A DNA stretch of 64,000 bases. Origin: Glandiceps talaboti. Its lineage: Eukaryota > Hemichordata > Enteropneusta > Spengelidae. The DNA lies in NCBI RefSeq assembly GCF_964340395.1, contig NC_135557.1, positions 2,346,187 through 2,410,186 on the forward strand, read 5' to 3'. Shown here in pieces: positions 10,445 to 24,196 of the stretch; within the stretch, counting starts at the first letter, position 1; each line of letters opens with the position of its first letter. The notes beneath the pieces are model-generated. The model made no database searches. It was not told the DNA's origin and saw only the letters and a program-made list of their open reading frames with translations. Both the position numbers and the translations under genes were made by a program.

Positions 10445-13400
10445 GAGAGGGTGTACTTCTTAGCATTGGTTGGGGAGTACTTCTTAGTACTGATAGGGGT
10501 GTACTTCTTAGTACTGATAGGGGTGTACTTCTTAGTACTGATAGGGGTGTACTTCTTAGTATTGATAGGGGTGTACTTCTTAGTACTGATAGGGGTGTAC
10601 GTCTTAGTATTGATAGGGGAGTACTTCTTAGTACTGATAGGGGTGTACTTCTTAGTACTGATAGGGGTGTACTTCTTAGTATTGATAGGGGTGTACTTCT
10701 TAGTACTGATAGAGGTGTACTTCTTAACTTCTTAGTACTGATAGAGGTGTACTTCTTAGTACTGATAGGGATGTACTTCTTAGTACTGATAGGGGTGTAC
10801 TTCTTAGTACTGATAGGGGTGTACTTCTTAGTATTGATAGGGATGTACTTCTTAGTACTGATAGAGGTGTACTTCTTAGTACTGATAGGGGTGTACTTCT
10901 TAGTACTGATAGGGGTGTACTTCTTAGTACTGATAGGGGTGTACTTCTTAGTACTGATAGGGGTGTACTTCTTAGTATTGATAGGGATGTACTTCTTAGT
11001 ACTGATAGAGGTGTACTTCTTAGTACTGATAGGGATGTACTTCTTAGTACTGATAGGGGTGTACTTCTTAGTACTGATAGGGGTGTACTTCTTAGTATTG
11101 ATAGGGATGTACTTCTTAGTACTGATAGAGGTGTACTTCTTAGTACTGATAGGGGTGTACTTCTTAGTACTGATAGGGGTGTACTTATTAGTATTGGTTG
11201 GGGAGTACTCAGTACTGATAGGGGTGTACTTCTTAGTACTGATAGGGGTGTACTTCTTAGTATTGATAGGGTGTACTTCTTAGTACTGATAGGGGTGTAC
11301 TTCTTAGTATTGATAGGGGTGTACTTCTTAGTACTGATATGGGTGTACTTCTTAGTACTGATAGGGGTGTACTTCTTAGTATTGATAGGGGTGTACTTCT
11401 TAGTATTGGTTGGGGAGTACTTCTCAGTACTGATAGGGGTGTAATTCTTAGTACTAATAGGGGTGTACTTCTTAGTACTGATAGGGGTGTACTTCTTAGT
11501 ACTGATAGGGGTGTACTTAGTACTGATAGGGGTGTACTTCTTAGTAGTAATAGGGGTGTACTTGTCAGTACTGATAGGGATGTACTTCTTAGTACTAATA
11601 GGGGTGCACTTCTTAGTATTGCTAGGGGTGTACTTATTAGTACTGATAGGGGTGTACTTCTTAGTATTGATAGGGGTGTACTTCTTAGTATTGGTTGGGG
11701 AGTACTTCTCAGTACTGATAAGGGTGTACTTCTCAGTACTGATAGGGATGCACTTCTTAGTACCGATAAGGGTGTAATTAGTACTGATAGGGGTGTACTT
11801 CTTAGTACTGATAGGGGTGTACTTCTTAGTATTGATAGGGTGTACGCCTTAGTACTGATAGGGATGTACTTCTTAGTACTGATAGGGGTGTACTTCTTAG
11901 TACTGATAGGGGTGTACTTCTTAGTACTGATAGGGGTGTACTTCTTAGCATTGGTTGGGGAGTATTTCTCAGTACTGATAGGGGTATACTTCTTAATACT
12001 GATAGGGATGTACTTCTAAGTATTGATAGGGGTGTACTTCTTAGCATTGGTTGGGGAGTACTTCTCAGTACTGATAGGGGTGTACTTCTTAGTATTGATA
12101 GGATGTACTTCTTAGTATTGATAGGGGTGTACTTCTTAGTATTGATAGGGTGTACTTCTTAGTACCGATAGGGGTGTACTTCTTAGTACTGATAGGGGTG
12201 TACTTCTTAGTATTGATAGGGGAGTATTTCTTAGTACTGATAGGGGAGTATTTCATATTACTGATAGGGGTGTACTTCTTAGTAATGATAGGGATGTACT
12301 TCTTAGTATTGATAGGAGTGTACTTCTTAGTACTGATAGGGGAGTACTTTTTAGTACTGAAAGGGGTGTACTTCTTAGTATTGACAGGGGTGTACTTCTT
12401 AGTAATGTTAGGGTGTACTTCTTAGTATTGATAGGGATGTACTTCTTAGTATTGATAGGAGTGTACTTCTTAGTACTGATAGGGTTGTACTTCTTAGTAC
12501 TGATAGGGGAGTATTTCATATTACTGATAGGGGTGTACTTCTTAGTAATGATAGGGATGTACTTCTTAGTATTGATAGGAGTGTACTTCTTAGTACTGAT
12601 AGGGGAGTACTTTTTAGTACTGAAAGGGGTGTACTTCTTAGTATTGACAGGGGTGTACTTCTTAGTAATGTTAGGGTGTACTTCTTAGTATTGATAGGGG
12701 TGTACGTCTTAGTACTGATATGGATGTACTTATTAGTACTGATAGGGGTGTACTTCTTAGTATTGATGGGTTGTACTTCTTAGTATTGATAGGGGTGTAC
12801 TTCTTAGTACTGATAGGGGTGTACTTCTTAGTACTGATAGGGGTGTACTTCTTAGTATTGATAGGGGTGTACTTCTTAGTATTGGTTGGGGAGTACTTCT
12901 CAGTACTGATAAGGGTGTACTTCTCAGTACTGATAGGGATGCACTTCTTAGTACCGATAGGGGTATACTTAGTACTGATAGGGGTGTACTTCTTAGTACT
13001 GATAGGGTGTACTTCTTAGTACTGATAGTGATGTACTTCTTAGTACTGATAGGGGTGTACTTCTTTGTGCTGATAGGGGAGTACTTCTTAGTGCTGATAG
13101 GGGTGTACTTCTTAGTATAGGTTGGGGAGTACTTCTCAGTACTGATAAGGGTGTACTTCTCAGTACTGATAGGGATTCACTTCTTAGTACCGATAGGGGT
13201 GTACTTAGCACTGATAGGGGTGTACTTCTTAGTACTGATAGGGGTGTACTTCTTAATATTGATAGGGTGTACTTCTTAGTACTGATAGGGATGTACTTCT
13301 TAGTACTGATAGGGGTGTACTTCTTAGTACTGATAGGGGTGTACTTCTTAGTTCTGATAGGGGTGTACTTCTTATTATTGATAGGGGTGTACTTCTTAGT

Positions 13401-15903
13401 ACTGATAAGGGTGTACTTCTTAGTACTGATAGGGATGTACTTCTTAGTATTGATAGGGGTGTACTTCTTAGCATTGGTTTGGGAGTATTTCTCAGTACTG
13501 ATAAGGGTATACTTCTTAATACTGATAGGGATGTACTTCTTAGTATTGATAGGGGTGTACTTCTTAGCATTGGTTGGGGAGTACTTCTCAGTACTGATAG
13601 GGGTGTACTTCATAGTATTCATAGGGGTGTACTTCTTAGTATTGATTGGGTGTACTTCTTAGTACTGATAGGGGTGTACTTCTTAGTATTGATAGGGTGT
13701 ACTTCTTAGTATTCATAGGGGTGTACTTCTTAGTATTGATTGGGTGTACTTCTTAGTACTGATAGGGGTGTACTTCTTAGTATTGATAGGGTGTACTTCT
13801 TAGTACCGATAGGGGTGTACTTCTTAGTATTGATAGGGGAGTACTTCTTAGTACTGATAGGGGAGTATTTCTTATTACTGATAGGGGTGTACTTCTTAGT
13901 ATTGATAGGGATGTACTTCTTAGTACTGATAGGGGTGTACTTCTTAGTACTGATAGGGGAGTACTTCTTAGTACTGATAGGGGTATACTTCTTATTACTG
14001 ATAGGGGTGTACTTCTTAGTATTGATGGGGTGTACTTCTTAGTATTGATAGGTGTGTACTTCTTAGTATTGATAGGGGTGTACTTCTTAGTATTGATAGG
14101 GTGTACCTCTTAGTACTGTTAGGGATGTACTTCTTAGTATTGATGGGGTGTACTTCTTAGTACTGATAGGGTTGTACTTCTTAGTACTGATAGGGGTGTA
14201 CTTCTTAGTACTGATAGGGGTGTACTTCTTTGTACTTATAGGGGTGTACTTCTTAGTATTGATAGGGGTGTACTTCTTAGTACTGATAGGGGTATACTTA
14301 TTAGTACTGATAGGGGTGTACTTCTTAGTATTGATGGGGTGTACTTCTTAGTATTGATAGGGGTGTACTTCTTAGTATTGATAGGGGTGTACTTCTTAGT
14401 ACTGATAGGGGTGTACTTCTTAGTACTGATAGGGGTGTACTTCTTAGTATTGATAGGGTGTACTTCTTAGTACTGATAGGGATGTACTTCTTAGTACTGA
14501 TAGGGGTGTACTTCTTAGTACTGATAGGGGTGTACTTCTTAGTACTGATAGGGGTGTACTTCTTAGTACTGATAGGGGTGTACTTCTTAGTACTGATAGG
14601 GGTGTACTTCTTAGTACTGATAGGGGTGTACTTCTTAGTATTGATGGGGAGTACTTCTTAGTACTGATAGGGGTGTATTTCTTAGTACTGATATGGGTGT
14701 ATTTCTTAGTACTGTAAAAGGGTGTACTTCTTAGTACTGATAGGGGTGTACTTCTTAGTACTGATAGGGGTGTATTTCTTAGTACTGATAGGGATGTACT
14801 TCTTAGTACTGATAGGGGTGTACTTCTTAGTACTGATAGGGGTGTACTTCTTAGTATTGATAGGGGTGTACTTCTTAGTACTTATAGGGTGTACTTCTTA
14901 GTACTGATAGGGGTGTACTTCTTAGTACTGATAGGGGTGTACTTCTTAGTACTGATAGGGGTTTACTTCTTAGTACTGATAGGGGTGTACTTCTTAGTAC
15001 TGATAGGGGTGTACTTCTTAGTACCGATAGGGGTGTACTTCTTAGTATTGATAGGGGTGTACTTCTCAGTACTGATAGGGGTGTACTTCTTAGTACTGAT
15101 AGGGGTGTACATCTTAGTACTGATAGGGGTGTACTTCTTAGTACTGATAGGGGTGTACTTCTTAGTACCGATAGGGGTGTACTTCTTAGTATTGATAGGG
15201 GTGTACTTCTCAGTACTGATAGGGGTGTACTTCTTAGTACTGATAGGGGTGTACTTCTTAGTACTGATAGGGGTGTACTTCTTAGTACTGATAGGGGTGT
15301 ACTTCTTAGTACTGATAGGGATGTACTTCTTAGTACTGATAGGGGTGTACTTCTTAGCACTGATAGGGATGTACTTCTTAGTACTGATAGGGGTGTACTT
15401 CTTAGTACTGATAGGGGTGTACTTCTTAGTACTTATAGGGTGTACTTCTTAGTACTGATAGGGGTGTACTTCTTAGTACTGATAGGGGTGTACTTCTTAG
15501 TACTGATAGGGGTGTACTTCTTAGTACCGATAGGGGTGTACTTCTTAGTACCGATAGGGGTGTACTTCTTAGTATTGATAGGGGTGTACTTCTCAGTACT
15601 TATAGGGGTGTACTTCTTAGTACTGATAGGGGTGTACTTCTTAGTACTGATAGGGGTGTACTTCTTAGTACTGATAGGGGTGTACTTCTTAGTACCGATA
15701 GGGGTGTACTTCTTAGTACTGATAGGGGTGTACTTCTCAGTACTGATAGGGATGTACTTCTTAGTACTGATAGGGTGTACTTCTTAGCATTGGTTGGGGA
15801 GTACTTCTCAGTACTGATAGGGGTGTACTTCTTAGTATTGATAGGGGTGTACTTCTTAGTACTGATAGTGGTGTACTTCTTAGTATTGATAGGGGTGTAC
15901 CAT
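10445..15903 (+). repeat. Minisatellite array 2: 24-bp unit, about 225 copies
   Basis: The unit is ggggtgtacttcttagtact plus gata. Variants replace the end by attgata or attggttgg, or change ggggtg to gggatg, ggagtg or agaggtg. 23-bp copies lacking one G recur and break the frame. Blocks are duplicated: about 263 bp apart near 12150 and 12413, and about 551 bp apart near 14889 and 15440. In one frame the unit reads VYFLVLIG and on the other strand RSTPLSVL, but single-base length changes truncate all frames, so I call no protein. The array makes up almost the whole intron inside the CAP domain. Confidence 0.97.
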
Positions 15904-16226
15904 AGGCCATGTTATCGTAACCATACAACTTGTTTTCACAAATCAGGAAATTGAAAGAAACCTACAGTGGGAAATTTGGATTCTGATTTTTTAGATGTTT
16001 TTCATTTAAGTATTGGCTGGACAATAATGGAGAAAATGATACATGTTATCTATAGTATGAATATGATAAGCAAGTATAGTTACTATATGTTTTGCGTTTT
16101 ATTTTAACAAAGAATGTCTTAAATTTCTGTTTTCAATGTATAAAAAAATGTTTAGAGTTGGATGCTTAAACTAGTATAGGGTGGAACAGGTTATCAGAAA
16201 CAATTATTATTTTTTTTGCCCCCTAG
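15904..16226 (+). other. 3' part of intron before CAP exon 3
   Basis: Unique AT-rich sequence ending in a long T-rich pyrimidine tract and tttgccccctag, a strong acceptor. Confidence 0.7.
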
Positions 16227-16402
16227 GTCATTTCACACAGTTGATCTGGAAGGACTCACGTCGTGTTGGGTGTTCAGTTGCTGAAACCACTGACAGGACT
16301 GGCAACTGGATGGAGTATTACGTTACATGTGAATATTTTCCCAAGGGAAACCAGGGTGATTCCCCAGATTATGCACAAAATATCCCACGTCCAATTAACT
16401 AA
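16227..16402 (+). CDS. CAP/SCP domain exon 3 with stop codon (gene 1)
   Basis: The exon opens in phase 1 and gives GHFTQLIWKDS, which fits the CRISP family signature 1, including the second cavity His (codon 16229). It then gives VGCSVAET, and YYVTCEYFPKGN, a near match to signature 2. The tail GNQGDSPDY, then AQNIPRPIN, resembles the family's usual C-terminal end and stops at TAA 16400-16402. The last 52 coding bases are the first unit of a 54-bp tandem repeat, and the stop codon spans the unit junction. An alternative end exists: CAGG|GTGATT at 16355/16356 is a phase-1 donor, although weak, and would allow splicing on to the downstream LDLa exons. Confidence 0.88.
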
Positions 16403-16670
16403 CCAAGGTGATTCACGCCATATAATACACAAAATATCCCACGTCCAATTAACTAACCAAGGTGATTCACGCCATATAATACACAAAATATCCCACGTCC
16501 AATTAACTAACCAAGGTGATTCACGCCATATAATATACAAAATATCCCACGTCCAATTAACTAACCAAGGTGATTCACGCCATATAATACACAAAAAATC
16601 CCACGTCCAATTAACTAACCAAGGTGATTCACGCCATATAATACACAAAATATCCCACGTCCAATTAACT
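16349..16670 (+). repeat. 54-bp tandem repeat amplified from the CAP coding end (1 + 5 copies)
   Basis: The coding copy 16349-16400 (52 bp) is followed by five near-identical 54-bp copies starting at 16401, 16455, 16509, 16563 and 16617. Each includes aaaatatcccacgtccaatt. The copies differ from the coding unit mainly in its middle (ccccagattatgc against cacgccatataatac). They lie in the predicted 3' UTR. A second frame through them is open (18 residues per unit) but continues no domain. Confidence 0.95.
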
Positions 16671-16838
16671 AACGTTATAAGCAGCAAAATTATGTACAAA
16701 GTATTCTACGTCAAGCTATCCATTTAAGTTTAAAAGTCCCCCTAACACATTGATCAATATTAAGTAATACACTACTTTACCAACATAGATGGATTTTTAT
16801 TTGACGACTGGACAATGCTATTAACACACAGACAAACA

Positions 16839-18007
<1,169 letters not shown>

Positions 18008-21000
18008 GACGTTGTAAGGTCAGGACCCAGTGGTAACTACCATAGACGTTATAAGGTCAGGACCCAGTGGTAACTACCATAGACGTTATAAGGTCAGGAC
18101 CCAGTGGTAACTACCATAGACGTTATAAGTTTAGGACCCAGTGGTAACTACCATAGACGTTATAAGGTCAGGACCCAGTGGTAACTACCATAGACGTTAT
18201 AAGGTCAGGACCCAGTGGTAACTACCATAGACGTTGTAAGGTTAGGACCCAGTGGTAACTACCATAGACGTTATAAGGTCAGGACCCAGTTGTAACTACC
18301 ATAGACGTTGTAAGGTTAGGACCCAGTGGTAACTACCATAGACGTTGTAATGTCAGGACCCAGTGGTAACTACCATAGACGTTGTAAGGTTAGGACCCAG
18401 TGGTAACTACCATAGACGTTGTAAGGTCAGGACCCAGTGGTAACTACCATAGACGTTGTAAGGTCAGGACCCAGTGGTAACTACCATAGACGTTATAAGT
18501 TTAGGACCCAGTGGTAACTACCATAGACGTTATAAGGTCAGGACCCAGTGGTAACTACCATAGACGTTATAAGTTTAGGACCCAGTGGTAACTACCATAG
18601 ACGTTAAAAGGTCAGGACCCAGTGGTAACTACCATAGACGTTATAAGGTCAGGACCCAGTTGTAACTACCATAGACGTTGTAAGGTCAGGACCCAGTGGT
18701 AACTACCATAGACGTTGTAAGGTCAGGACCCAGTGGTAACTACCATAGACGTTATAAGGTCAGGACCCAGTGGTAACTACCATAGACGTTATAAGGTCAG
18801 GACCCAGTGGTAACTACCATAGACGTTATAAGGTTAGGACCCAGTGGTAACTACCATAGACGTTATAAGGTCAGGACCCAGTGGTAAATACCATAGACGT
18901 TATAACGTCAGGACCCAGTGGTAACTACCATAGACGTTGTAAGGTCAGGACCCAGTGGTAACTACCATAGACGTTGTAAGGTTAGGACCCAGTGGTAACT
19001 ACCATAGACGTTGTAAGGTCAGGACCCAGTGGTAACTACCATAGACGTTGTAAGGTCAGGACCCAGTGGTAACTACCATAGACGTTGTAAGGTTAGGACC
19101 CAGTGGTAACTACCATAGACGTTATAAGGTCAGGACCCAGTGGTAACTACCATAGACGTTATAAGGTCAGGACCTAGTGGTAACTACCATAGACGTTGTA
19201 AGGTCAGGACCCAGTGGTAACTACCATAGACGTTGTAAGGTTAGGACCTAGTGGTAACTACCATAGACGTTATAAGGTCAGGACCCAGTTGTAACTACCA
19301 TAGACGTTGTAAGGTTAGGACCCAGTGGTAACTACCATAGACGTTGTAAGGTTAGGACCCAGTGGTAACTACCATAGACGTTATAAGGTCAGGACCCAGT
19401 GGTAACTACCATAGACGTTATAAGGTCAGGACCTAGTGGTAACTACCATAGACGTTGTAAGGTCAGGACCCAGTGGTAACTACCATAGACGTTGTAAGGT
19501 TAGGACCCAGTGGTAACTACCATAGACGTTATAAGGTCAGGACCCAGTTGTAACTACCATAGACGTTGTAAGGTTAGGACCCAGTGGTAACTACCATAGA
19601 CGTTATAAGGTCAGGACCCAGTGGTAACTACCATAGACGTTGTAAGGTCAGGACCCAGTGGTAACTACCATAGACGTTATAAGGTCAGGACCCAGTTGTA
19701 ACTACCATAGACGTTGTAAGGTTAGGACCCAGTGGTAACTACCATAGACGTTATAAGGTCAGGACCCAGTTGTAACTACCATAGACGTTGTAAGGTCAGG
19801 ACCCAGTGGTAACTACCATAGACGTTATAAGGTCAGGACCCAGTGGTAACTACCATAGACGTTGTAAGGTTAGGACCCAGTGGTAACTACCATACACGTT
19901 ATAAGGTCAGGACCCAGTGGTAACTACCATAGACGTTATAAGGTCAGGACCCAGTGGTAACTACCATAGACGTTATAAGGTCAGGACCCAGTGGTAACTA
20001 CCATAGACGTTATAAGGTCAGGACCCAGTGGTAACTACCATAGACGTTGTAAGGTCAGGACCCAGTGGTAACTACCATAGACGTTGTAAGGTCAGGACCC
20101 AGTGGTAACTACCATAGACGTTATAAGGTCAGGACCCAGTGGTAACTACCATAGACGTTATAAGGTCAGGACCCAGTGGTAACTACCATAGACGTTGTAA
20201 GGTCAGGACCCAGTGGTAACTGCAATAGACGTTATAAGGTCAAGACCCAGTGGTAACTACCATAGACGTTATAAGGTCAGGACCCAGTGGTAACTACCAT
20301 AGACGTTATAAGGTTAGGACCCAGTGGTAACTACCATAGACGTTGTAAGGTCAGGACCCAGTGGTAACTACCATAGACGTTATAAGGTCAGGACCCAGTG
20401 GTAACTACCATAGACGTTGTAAGGTCAGGACCCAGTGGTAACTACCATAGACGTTGTAAGGTCAGGACCTAGTGGTAACTACCATAGACGTTATAAGGTC
20501 AGGACCCAGTGGTAACTACCATAGACGTTGTAAGGTTAGGACCCAGTGGTAACTACCATAGACGTTATAAGGTTAGGACCCAGTGGTAACTACCATAGAC
20601 GTTGTAAGGTCAGGACCCAGTGGTAACTACCATAGACGTTATAAGGTCAGGACCCAGTGGTAACTACCATAGACGTTGTAAGGTCAGGACCCAGTGGTAA
20701 CTACCATAGACGTTGTAAGGTCAGGACCTAGTGGTAACTACCATAGACGTTATAAGGTCAGGACCCAGTGGTAACTACCATAGACGTTGTAAGGTTAGGA
20801 CCCAGTGGTAACTACCATAGACGTTGTAAGGTTAGGACCCAGTGGTAACTACCATAGACGTTATAAGGTCAGGACCCAGTGGTAATTAACTACCATAGAC
20901 GTTATAAGGTTAGGACCCAGTGGTAACTACCATAGACGTTATAAGGTCAGGACCCAGTGGTAACTACCATAGACGTTGTAAGGTTAGGACCCAGTGGTAA

Positions 21001-21466
21001 CTACCATAGACGTTATAAGGTCAGGACCCAGTGGTAACTACCATAGACGTTATAAGGTCAGGACCCAGTGGTAACTACCATAGACGTTGTAAGGTCAGGA
21101 CCCAGTGGTAACTACCATAGACGTTATAAGGTCAGGACCTAGTGGTAACTACCATAGACGTTGTAAGGTTAGGACCCAGTGGTAACTACCATAGACGTTG
21201 TAAGGTTAGGACCTAGTGGTAACTACCATAGACGTTGTAAGGTTAGGACCCAGTGGTAACTACCATAGACGTTGTAAGGTTAGGACCTAGTGGTAACTAC
21301 CATAGACGTTATAAGGTCAGGACCCAGTGGTAATTAACTACCATAGACGTTATAAGGTTAGGACCCAGTGGTAACTACCATAGACGTTGTAAGGTTAGGA
21401 CCTAGTGGTAACTACCATAGACGTTATAAGGTCAGGACCCAGTGGTAACTACCATAGATGTCATAA
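18008..21466 (+). repeat. Minisatellite array 3: 37-bp unit, about 93 copies
   Basis: The unit runs gacgttataaggtcagga then cccagtggtaactaccata. Main variants are gttgtaagg for gttataagg, ggttagg for ggtcagg, and ccta for ccca. Two copies (near 20881 and 21333) share a 4-bp insertion giving ggtaattaactacc, a sign of block duplication over about 450 bp. The period equals that of array 1 but the sequences are unrelated. Stops occur in all frames. Confidence 0.97.
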
Positions 21467-21846
21467 ATGGAGAGTCTTCGTACGTAAGACATTCTTTTTC
21501 TATTGCCATGATATCATAAATGTTCTACATGTAATGATGGTTTAGGACAAAGGGTACGATAAATGAGTGAACTGAATCACTGCCAAGAGTGAGTTTTGAT
21601 CCATTTCCCACATGCATACATGTGTGCCTGTGTGTGTATGTTCGTATGTACATACGTATGAATGTACGAAGCATCCATAAATGAATTTATGCAAGGACGG
21701 GTGGATAGAGGGATATGTGGATGAATTGATGTCCAAATGAATGCATTTCTATAAACTCAAAATTATTCCTTTGCTTATGATAAGGACTGCACTCTTTATA
21801 TGTTTTTATTTAGTCTAAATATGTAAATAAAAATTGTCATATCTCT
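21467..21846. other. Unique sequence after array 3
   Basis: 380 bp with a short degenerate TG/TATG-rich patch (21610-21670). Nothing recognised. Confidence 0.5.
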
Positions 21847-21978
21847 TCAGTATCTTTTGTGAATTAATAACAGGTGCATATCTATTCTGTACCTTTTGTG
21901 AATTAATAACAGGTGCATATCTATTCTGTACCTTTTGTGAATTAATAACAGGTGCATATCTATTCTGTACCTTTTGTG
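21847..21978 (+). repeat. 39-bp tandem repeat, about 3 copies
   Basis: The unit contains ccttttgtgaattaataaca and ggtgcatatctattctgta, repeated at 39-bp spacing. Confidence 0.9.
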
Positions 21979-22339
21979 CATATTTTCCTTAATACTTTCC
22001 TTACAAATATTCTGATTGTCTTTTGATAAATGCATTCGACTGTTTCACACAATAATCATCTCCTACATAATTAGACACTTTATTGAGTCTCTTTGACGAA
22101 AATTTAAATGTCTGCCACAAACAGATATAAAAATAATCAAACAAACAAACAAACAACTCAAAACAAAACAAACAAACAAACACTGTCGCGACAGTAAATT
22201 AACGCATCAAAATACAATGAATAATACATAAAGTCATTAAAAGGTAAACTATTTATAAAAACAAAGGACAAAACAAAGTGACCTTAAATAATATTGTACG
22301 ATTCAATTAAGAATATATAAAAATAAGACTCAAATTGTT
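21979..22339. other. Unique AT-rich sequence
   Basis: Contains a short AAAC-rich patch (22138-22180). No gene or element recognised. Confidence 0.5.
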
Positions 22340-22988
22340 CTAGACGTACACTATATGGACAATGGAAAACAAAACTAGACGTACATTATACGGACAATGG
22401 AAAACAAAACCAGACGTACACTATATGGACAATGGAAAACAAAACTAGACGTACATTATACGGACAATGGAAAACAAAACTAGACGTACACTGTAAGGAC
22501 AATGGAAAACAAAACTAGATGTACACTATAAGGACAATGGAAAACAAAACTAGATGTACATTATAAGGACAATGGAAAACAAAACTAGACGTACATTATA
22601 CGGACAATGGAAAACAAAACTAGACGTACACTATAAGGACAATGGAAAACAAAACTAGACGTACACTATAAGGACAATGGAAAACAAAACTAGATGTACA
22701 TTATAAGGACAATGGAAAACAAAACAAACGTACACTATATGGACAATGGAAAACAAAACTAGAGGTACATTATAAGGACAATGGAAAACAAAACAAACGT
22801 ACATTATAAGGACAATGGAAAACAAAACTAGACGTACATTATAAGGACAATGGAAAACAAAACAAACGTACATTATACGGACAATGGAAAACAAAACTAG
22901 ACGTACATTATAAGGACAATGGAAAAAAAACTAGACGTACATTATAAGGACAATGGAAAACAAAACGACGTACATTATACGGACAATA
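22340..22988 (+). repeat. 35-bp tandem repeat, about 18 copies
   Basis: The unit contains ctagacgtacattata and ggacaatggaaaacaaaa. Variants change aagg to cgg or tgg and ctagacg to caaacg. An open frame on the minus strand is only the repeat translated. Confidence 0.95.
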
Positions 22989-23300
22989 TATGTACCTACT
23001 TTAAATTATAATTCATTCATTATTATAACTAAATCTTTTAGAAAAATCATTATTGAAAAGTGAATACCTGTCATTGAACTAAAACAATTGACACAAGACT
23101 ATATGATATTTGGTTACTCCCTCAGTGCATCGTGCTAACAATAATACCCAATGCCAAAAGCGGGGACGTCATTAATAATAAAAAAAAATGGTTGAGTGTT
23201 TTTTTTTCTGACTTTAGATGTCATTTCCAAGTCTTTTAGAATGCTAAAGTATGAGTATGAATTGAAAGTATCACCCAATGTATTACAATACACTTACTTT
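22989..23300. other. Unique sequence
   Basis: 312 bp, AT-rich; nothing recognised. Confidence 0.5.
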
Positions 23301-23458
23301 GTGGGGGGAGGGGGGGGGTTACTTTATCTTTATTTAGTGGGGGGGGGTTTACTTTATCTTTATTTAGTGGGGGGGGGGTTACTTTATCTTTATTTAGTGG
23401 GGGGGGTTTACTTTATCTTTATTTAGTGGGGGGGGGGGTTTACTTTATCTTTATTTAG
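23301..23458 (+). repeat. G-run minisatellite, about 31-bp unit, 4-5 copies
   Basis: Runs of 7 to 11 G, spaced by ttactttatctttatttagt, occur five times. The array has strong strand asymmetry and could form quadruplex structures within or between runs. Confidence 0.9.
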
Positions 23459-24196
23459 ACATTAGTTTAAGGTGTTGAAGGCAACCTTTAATTTACAGCC
23501 ACATTATTCTGATAATGACGTCATTTAATATTTATAATGATTAATAACTTCATGACGCGTTATTTCCTTGATATTTATATGTAATTACTGACAGTAGATT
23601 TGGTTTCCATGTCCCCCATGGTACTTTGTTTATCTTGCAGGTGTCAATTCATATCGTTAATCGTCCAATATTTACCATCATGTATTACTCATATATCAGT
23701 GATGACGTGCTGATGATAATTGTAAATTATTAATAAATCATAGATTAGTCTTGGACGATATCAAAAATGTAAAACAATGTTAAAAAATGGTTTCTGATTA
23801 ACTTCTTTTAAAACGCTACAATTAATTTTCAGTCGAAGACTGCTCATAGCTTTAGCAGTTGTTATCCTGGATTTAGACTGGGAACGCCTGACAAAATGTG
23901 GTAGGCAGTATGGTATGTCAGTGATAAAAAATACTACGAGGAAAAAGAGATATTGCATTAATTTATTGTCGATAAATTAATTCAGTAATCATTGTTGAGT
24001 GGTGAGACTGGCTGGTAATTTCCGGTGACTGGATACTTTATACATACGTAATAAGTACTAAAATGATCACGTGGTGCATGTAATTATCAAGGTTCACGAT
24101 ATTAAAGGCAGCAACTTTAGAAAGAAAAACGCCAGTAACAGTGGGTTTTGCTGTCTTCATCGCTACACGACATTGTCTGCATCACTACTGGAGAGA
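23459..24196. other. Upstream region of gene 2 (possible promoter and 5' UTR)
   Basis: Unique AT-rich sequence before the signal-peptide exon. A TATA-like ctttatac lies near 24037 and an E-box cacgtg near 24069. I cannot place a transcription start. The ATG at 24197 follows gagaga and is the start that puts a hydrophobic stretch at the N-terminus. Confidence 0.3.

Larger units (their letters stand above)
1210..16402 (+). other. Gene 1 model: secreted LDLa-CAP protein, 3' part
   Basis: Four exons on the plus strand read in order 1210-1362, 9191-9469, 10001-10078 and 16227-16402. Every internal junction is phase 1 (first codon base upstream, two bases downstream), so the reading frame joins without a break from an LDLa module into a complete CAP domain and ends at TAA 16400-16402. 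The start and signal peptide must lie upstream of the window. CAP proteins (CRISP, antigen 5, PR-1) are usually secreted and cysteine-rich, and LDLa modules bind calcium and protein ligands. The introns are filled with minisatellites. The product is therefore probably an extracellular protein; its specific role is unknown. The first AATAAA after the stop that I found is at 17579-17584. Confidence 0.7.

Noticed and set aside
10451-15787. Hydrophobic VYFLVLIG repeat ORFs that look like a membrane protein
   Set aside because: Products of the 24-bp minisatellite, repeatedly broken by 23-bp units, and inside the intron that splits the CAP domain.
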